From contig PUNB01000200.1 in NCBI GenBank assembly GCA_003552565.1, forward strand, positions 1-16,468: a stretch of DNA of 16,468 bases. The letters are read 5' to 3'. Positions 13,096-16,468 of this stretch are shown piece after piece. The DNA comes from Lentisphaerota bacterium (lineage in GTDB: Bacteria > Verrucomicrobiota > Lentisphaeria > Oligosphaerales > PUNB01). A program made the translations under genes and the position numbers. The notes beneath the pieces were generated by a model, which saw only the letters and a list, made by a program, of their open reading frames with translations, did no database searches and was not told the origin of the DNA. Within the stretch, counting starts at the first letter, position 1; every line of letters starts with the position of its first letter.

Positions 13096-13740
13096 ATGAA
13101 AATCACCTTGAAACAACTTATTGCTGAGCCGCTGGTTGAGATTCTGGACTGGCCTACCGATGTCTGGCGCCAAAACCTGGTTTTCGAGCCGGGTGAAAGG
13201 TATCAGCTGGACGCTCCGTCCGGTCGCGGTAAAACAACTTTAATCCATATTCTTTGCGGTCTGCGGGATGATTTCAGCGGGGAATGCCGCCTGGATGGTC
13301 GTCGCGTTGATGAACTGGAATTGTCTCAATGGTGCGATCTGCGTCGTCAGCGGCTGGCGGTGATGTACCAGGATCTGCGCTTATTTACGGACTTGACTGT
13401 AGCCGAAAACCTGGCGTTGAAAACGGTACTGAATGATGCTTATGAGCCCGTTCCGGGGGTTGATGAAATGCTTAGTCCCCTGGGTATGGTCGATTTTCAG
13501 CAACGGAAAGTCGGCACTCTTTCCTGGGGGGAGCGTCAGCGGATCGCCCTGGTCCGAACTTTAAGCCAGCCTTTTGAATATCTGCTGCTGGATGAACCCT
13601 TCAGTCATTTGGACAAGGCCAATACGGCAGCTGCCTGTGAGCTGATTGAAAAAGCCTGCGCCCACAGGCAGGCCGGTTGTGTTATGACTACTTTGGGGAA
13701 CGATTATCCTTTGACAATGGATCACAGGTTAAGCTTATGA
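13096..13740 (+). CDS. ABC transporter ATP-binding protein (LolD/MacB-like), with atypical motifs
   Basis: This 214-residue nucleotide-binding subunit powers the permease encoded next to it. Walker A is APSGRGKTT (about 40-48), the Q-loop is in VMYQDLRLFTDLTVAEN, Walker B is YLLLDEP and the D-loop is SHLD. Two motifs are off: the signature reads LSWGERQR where LSGGQxQR is usual, and the region that should hold the switch His reads VMTTLGNDY with no His. The size and LolD/FtsE-like Q-loop fit the type VII (MacB/LolCDE/FtsEX) class. The protein is short at the N-terminus, with the Walker A loop reached by residue 40. The ATG start has no evident ribosome binding site. Its stop overlaps the permease ATG. 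ATPase activity may be weak or unusual; this is inference. Confidence 0.88.
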   Translation: MKITLKQLIAEPLVEILDWPTDVWRQNLVFEPGERYQLDAPSGRGKTTLIHILCGLRDDFSGECRLDGRRVDELELSQWCDLRRQRLAVMYQDLRLFTDLTVAENLALKTVLNDAYEPVPGVDEMLSPLGMVDFQQRKVGTLSWGERQRIALVRTLSQPFEYLLLDEPFSHLDKANTAAACELIEKACAHRQAGCVMTTLGNDYPLTMDHRLSL

Positions 13741-15014
13741 CAGCTGGATTGAACAATGCCAAACAGCGGCGTCGATTGTTGAAAAAGGCTTTCAGCAACT
13801 CTCCTGGACGCTGGCGTGTCTGGCTGGCCATGGCCGGATTTGTATTAGGGCTGATCCTTTTGCTGGGAGCGCTTAATTTGGCACTCGGGATCAACCGGGC
13901 GATTCAAGCTGGAGAAAGACACGCGGAGTATCTGATAGTCAATAAAAGGGTGACGGTAACCGGCATGCTGACTTATGTGCGGCCGGGGTTTACCGAAGCC
14001 GAGATTCAGGAGTTGCGGGATCAGGATTTTGTCAGGGATGTGGGAGAGTTTGTCACCAGCCGGTTTCGGGTGTCCGCCTTAGCCGATCCCAGGGTTTCAG
14101 ATATGGAAGATGCTCCCGCCGGAGGCGATCCCGGCGGGTTCGGAATGAGTATGCCGCTTTACAGTGAGCTGTTTTTTGAATCTCTGCCGGACAGATTTCT
14201 CGATGTCGACCCTGATAAATGGCACTGGGATCCGGAGTTGGACTACATTCCGATTGTGATTTCCCGAGAGTTTATAAATTTGTACAATTTCTCTTTTGCT
14301 CTGGCACAGGGCCTGCCGCAGATTCCGGAGTCGGTTATCGGCGGGGTAGGGGGAAGGATCACTGTCTCCGGCTCCGGTGGCGAAAAGCGTTTTCGGGCAC
14401 GGGTGGTGGGACTGAGCGACCGTGTGCCGTCCATCCTGGTGCCGCGGGAATTCATGACTTGGGCGAATCGGGAAATTGCCCAGGAAGAGCAGAGGCGTCC
14501 TTCCCGGCTGATGATTAAGACGGATCGGCCGGCTGATCCGGAGATGCTGGAGTATTTCAAGAATCGTGATTTGCAGGTGAACAGCGAACGTCTGCGCGCC
14601 GGCAGAATCGGCAGGATGGCGATGATGGGTTTGAGCGCGGTCGGCGCTTTGGGGGGATTGCTGGTGGCATTGGCCTTGTTCCTCTTTGTCCTGCTTTTTC
14701 GGGTCGTGCTGGCTGAATCGGCGGAGCGCATTCGACTCCTGCTGCTCCTCGGTTACACGCCGGCCATGTTGACGGCTTTTGCTTTGCGGCGTTTCTGGTT
14801 CAGCTTGATTGCCATTGCCCTGTTGGCCGCGGCGGTGCTTGGAACGGTTTTTCCATTGGTTTATCAAAGACTGCGGGAAGTCGGATTTGATCCGGGGCCG
14901 GTGTTCTTCCCGCTTACTGTCGGTGCCGGGATTGTGATTCTGGCGCTGGCGGGGGTGATTAACCTGGCTAGTGTAAGGCGAACAATCCGTCGCAAAGCTG
15001 AATATCTTTCCTGA
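13737..15014 (+). CDS. ABC transporter permease, MacB/FtsX-like
   Basis: The 425-residue permease has the four-helix layout of the MacB/LolC/FtsX class: one N-terminal membrane segment (about 28-50), a large extracytoplasmic domain (about 52-293), and three C-terminal segments (about 296-322, 352-376 and 390-412). Such systems act mechanically, for example extracting lipoproteins, exporting peptides or controlling cell-wall hydrolases, rather than moving solutes through a pore. The ATG at 13737 overlaps the ATPase stop (ATGA), which shows tight coupling and one complex. An earlier in-frame start at 13677 would lie inside the ATPase gene and is rejected. The substrate is unknown. Its stop is 9 bp from the stop of the convergent feoB gene. 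Confidence 0.88.
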   Translation: MTAGLNNAKQRRRLLKKAFSNSPGRWRVWLAMAGFVLGLILLLGALNLALGINRAIQAGERHAEYLIVNKRVTVTGMLTYVRPGFTEAEIQELRDQDFVRDVGEFVTSRFRVSALADPRVSDMEDAPAGGDPGGFGMSMPLYSELFFESLPDRFLDVDPDKWHWDPELDYIPIVISREFINLYNFSFALAQGLPQIPESVIGGVGGRITVSGSGGEKRFRARVVGLSDRVPSILVPREFMTWANREIAQEEQRRPSRLMIKTDRPADPEMLEYFKNRDLQVNSERLRAGRIGRMAMMGLSAVGALGGLLVALALFLFVLLFRVVLAESAERIRLLLLLGYTPAMLTAFALRRFWFSLIAIALLAAAVLGTVFPLVYQRLREVGFDPGPVFFPLTVGAGIVILALAGVINLASVRRTIRRKAEYLS

Positions 15015-15023
15015 GCAATCAGG

Positions 15024-16468
15024 CTAAAACCACAGTCTGCCCAGCTGGGCCGCCAGGCCGCCGGCAAGAAACGCGGTTAAACTGGTCCCGGCTAGAATCA
15101 GAATCGCTGTTTTCAGATTGAATTCCCGAGCCAGCGACACCACCACCGCTATGCAGGGGACGTAGAACAGACCGACCATGGCGCCGACGAAAAGCTGTAA
15201 AGAGTTCAACTCCATATCCAGCAGCGGAATGATCGTCAGCTCTCGCCGCATAACTCCCAGAACTAACGGCACCGAGGCTTCCTCGGGCATTCGCAGCCAG
15301 GTGGTGACGAGCGGTCGCAGGCCGCGCCCGATCCAGGCCATTAATCCGGTTTCATACAGCACGGCGGCTATGCCTACAGCTCCAATCATGGGAAGGACAC
15401 CGTCGGATAAATAACGTTTGAGCCGGCTCCATACTTTTTTGCCGATGACACTCGTTCTGGGGGGCAGCATTTCCGGCAGTTCCATAATGACGCTCGGCAT
15501 TGAGCCTGCCAGAAAATAATTGATGATTAAACCGCCGCTGCCAATGGCGAGCAGTGATAAAGCGAAAAGGAGGAAAACCACCATTATTGATTGTTCCGCC
15601 AGCAGTGTTATGAAAGCGCCGGATTGAGAGACACAGGGGATGGTTAGGCAGATTAACGAAGCGGTGATAATTCTTTCTTTGCGACCGGGCAGCGCTCTTG
15701 TCGCCATGATTGCGGGAATGGCGCATCCATAGCCGAGCAGCAGGGGTATGACACTGGCCCCGGAAATGCCGATACGATTAAGCAGTCCGTCCAGAAGAAC
15801 TCCCAGCCGCGGCAGATAGCCGCTGTCCTCCAGGACGGCCATGCTTAGATAAAAGGAAAAAACATAGGGCAGCACCAGTGCCAGGGGCCATTCCAGTCCT
15901 TTGATCAGAAAGCCGTATTCACCAATTAATATGTTGCGCCATATTCCCGGTGCGATTAATGTTTCTATTGTCACGGTAATGAATGGCTCGGCGTAGTTCC
16001 GGAACAGCGGCAGCAGCAAGGCTTGCCGGATAGCCATTCCCAGGCCGACCACCAGTAGAAAAGCGAGGCCGATGATGATAACGGCCAGAGGAATGCCGGG
16101 CCAGGGAGCCGTCAATAAATCAGGCCAGCCATTCCGCGCTCCACCGCCTTCCAGGGAATCATCCTTGGATTTCCTGTCACTTCTGACTTCCGCGGAAAGC
16201 GCTTCCGCGGCTTTCCATTTGGCGTTTATTCCCGCCGATCCTCGGCCATCCCCGACCTGTGCGTCGGAATCAGTGTCGCCCGTTTCCCAGGATGTTTTAA
16301 AATCGTCCTTCCGCTTCTCCTGATGGCACCCGCAGGCGGCACATGAAGAGTGTTCCGCCTGACATGCCGCGGATATTTGCGGCACCGCTGACGGGGTGTT
16401 TTGCCGGCCCTCCGCCGCGCCTGGCTGTTTTTTTGTGTTTTCCCGAATGACGCTTTTCAGGGCTTGCA
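15024..16468 (-). CDS. feoB: Ferrous iron transporter FeoB, membrane half (N-terminal GTPase part off the right edge)
   Basis: FeoB imports Fe(II) through the inner membrane under control of an N-terminal GTPase domain. The frame is open to the window edge (481 codons), so the GTP-binding part should lie beyond it; a GTG at 16385 opens the same frame but is probably internal. Visible parts in order: a charged linker with a cysteine cluster (SAACQAEHSSCAACGCHQ), a first membrane segment, the FeoB core (GEYGFLIKGLEWPLALVLPY, LEDSGYLPRLGVLLDGL), the first gate region GYGCAIPAIMATRALPGRKER with IPCVSQSGAF, and the second gate near VLGVMRRELTIIP. The gate reads IPCVSQ rather than the CSARLP of E. 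coli-type FeoB, so it belongs to a different clade. About seven to eight membrane segments are seen. No FeoA is visible. Confidence 0.88.
   Translation of the reverse strand, partial: QALKSVIRENTKKQPGAAEGRQNTPSAVPQISAACQAEHSSCAACGCHQEKRKDDFKTSWETGDTDSDAQVGDGRGSAGINAKWKAAEALSAEVRSDRKSKDDSLEGGGARNGWPDLLTAPWPGIPLAVIIIGLAFLLVVGLGMAIRQALLLPLFRNYAEPFITVTIETLIAPGIWRNILIGEYGFLIKGLEWPLALVLPYVFSFYLSMAVLEDSGYLPRLGVLLDGLLNRIGISGASVIPLLLGYGCAIPAIMATRALPGRKERIITASLICLTIPCVSQSGAFITLLAEQSIMVVFLLFALSLLAIGSGGLIINYFLAGSMPSVIMELPEMLPPRTSVIGKKVWSRLKRYLSDGVLPMIGAVGIAAVLYETGLMAWIGRGLRPLVTTWLRMPEEASVPLVLGVMRRELTIIPLLDMELNSLQLFVGAMVGLFYVPCIAVVVSLAREFNLKTAILILAGTSLTAFLAGGLAAQLGRLWF

Noticed and set aside
13677..13737. 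Longer start for the ABC permease at 13677
   Set aside because: It lies inside the ATPase gene. The ATG at 13737 overlaps the ATPase stop in the typical ATGA form and fits the usual N-terminus.
14097..14867. A 256-codon minus-strand frame opposite the ABC permease gene
   Set aside because: Its translation is rich in His, Gln and Arg without hydrophobic order, and the plus strand encodes a coherent permease.
16383..16385. GTG at 16385 as the true start of the FeoB-type gene
   Set aside because: The frame stays open to the window edge and FeoB normally has a GTPase domain upstream, so the gene most likely begins outside the window.

Overview
The window reads as chromosomal DNA of a diderm (Gram-negative) bacterium at moderate GC. 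The outer-membrane LPS-assembly protein LptD, an L,D-transpeptidase and a MacB/FtsX-type ABC exporter support a two-membrane envelope. LptD together with RbgA, a Hanks-type kinase, a squalene/phytoene synthase-family enzyme and a long repeat-rich intergenic DNA would fit the PVC/Kiritimatiellota-Lentisphaerota-Omnitrophota part of the tree. That placement is a guess from gene content; no rRNA or other marker settles it. There are no tRNA or rRNA genes, no CRISPR array, no insertion sequence with a transposase and no phage genes.

Layout. Positions 1-4565 are on the minus strand: a small coiled-coil membrane protein (with a possible 24-codon leader ORF), a 637-bp spacer packed with hairpins, lptD, a spacer with a tandem hairpin repeat, and an RluA-family pseudouridine synthase cut by the left edge. 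An rbgA-like ribosome-assembly GTPase (4818-5714) runs divergently on the plus strand. It is followed by about 1.05 kb of non-coding DNA (5715-6766) made almost entirely of short repeats and inverted repeats.

From 6767 to 15014 there is one co-directional, tightly packed plus-strand run: degenerate protein kinase, LysM-L,D-transpeptidase, accA, ArgA-like acetyltransferase, rsmE, a possible TIM-barrel protein, a zinc-ribbon protein, squalene/phytoene synthase-family enzyme, ABC ATPase and ABC permease. Several joints are 0-11 bp or ATGA overlaps, so much of it is probably co-transcribed. Its wider joints carry copies of one palindromic element (10024, 11577, 12125). The run converges, 9 bp apart, on a minus-strand feoB-type ferrous iron transporter cut by the right edge.

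The genes are mostly housekeeping: envelope (lptD, L,D-transpeptidase, ABC exporter), lipid and isoprenoid synthesis (accA, squalene/phytoene synthase), ribosome maturation (RluA, RbgA, RsmE) and iron uptake. I see no clear new defence or metabolic system. The most unusual content is the non-coding DNA: a tandem hairpin with compensatory changes, a 25-bp perfect inverted repeat made of a 12-mer, an intercistronic REP-like family that touches translation starts, and several micro-arrays with a roughly 10-bp period. Among the proteins, the kinase with altered catalytic motifs and the ABC ATPase without an evident switch histidine stand out.
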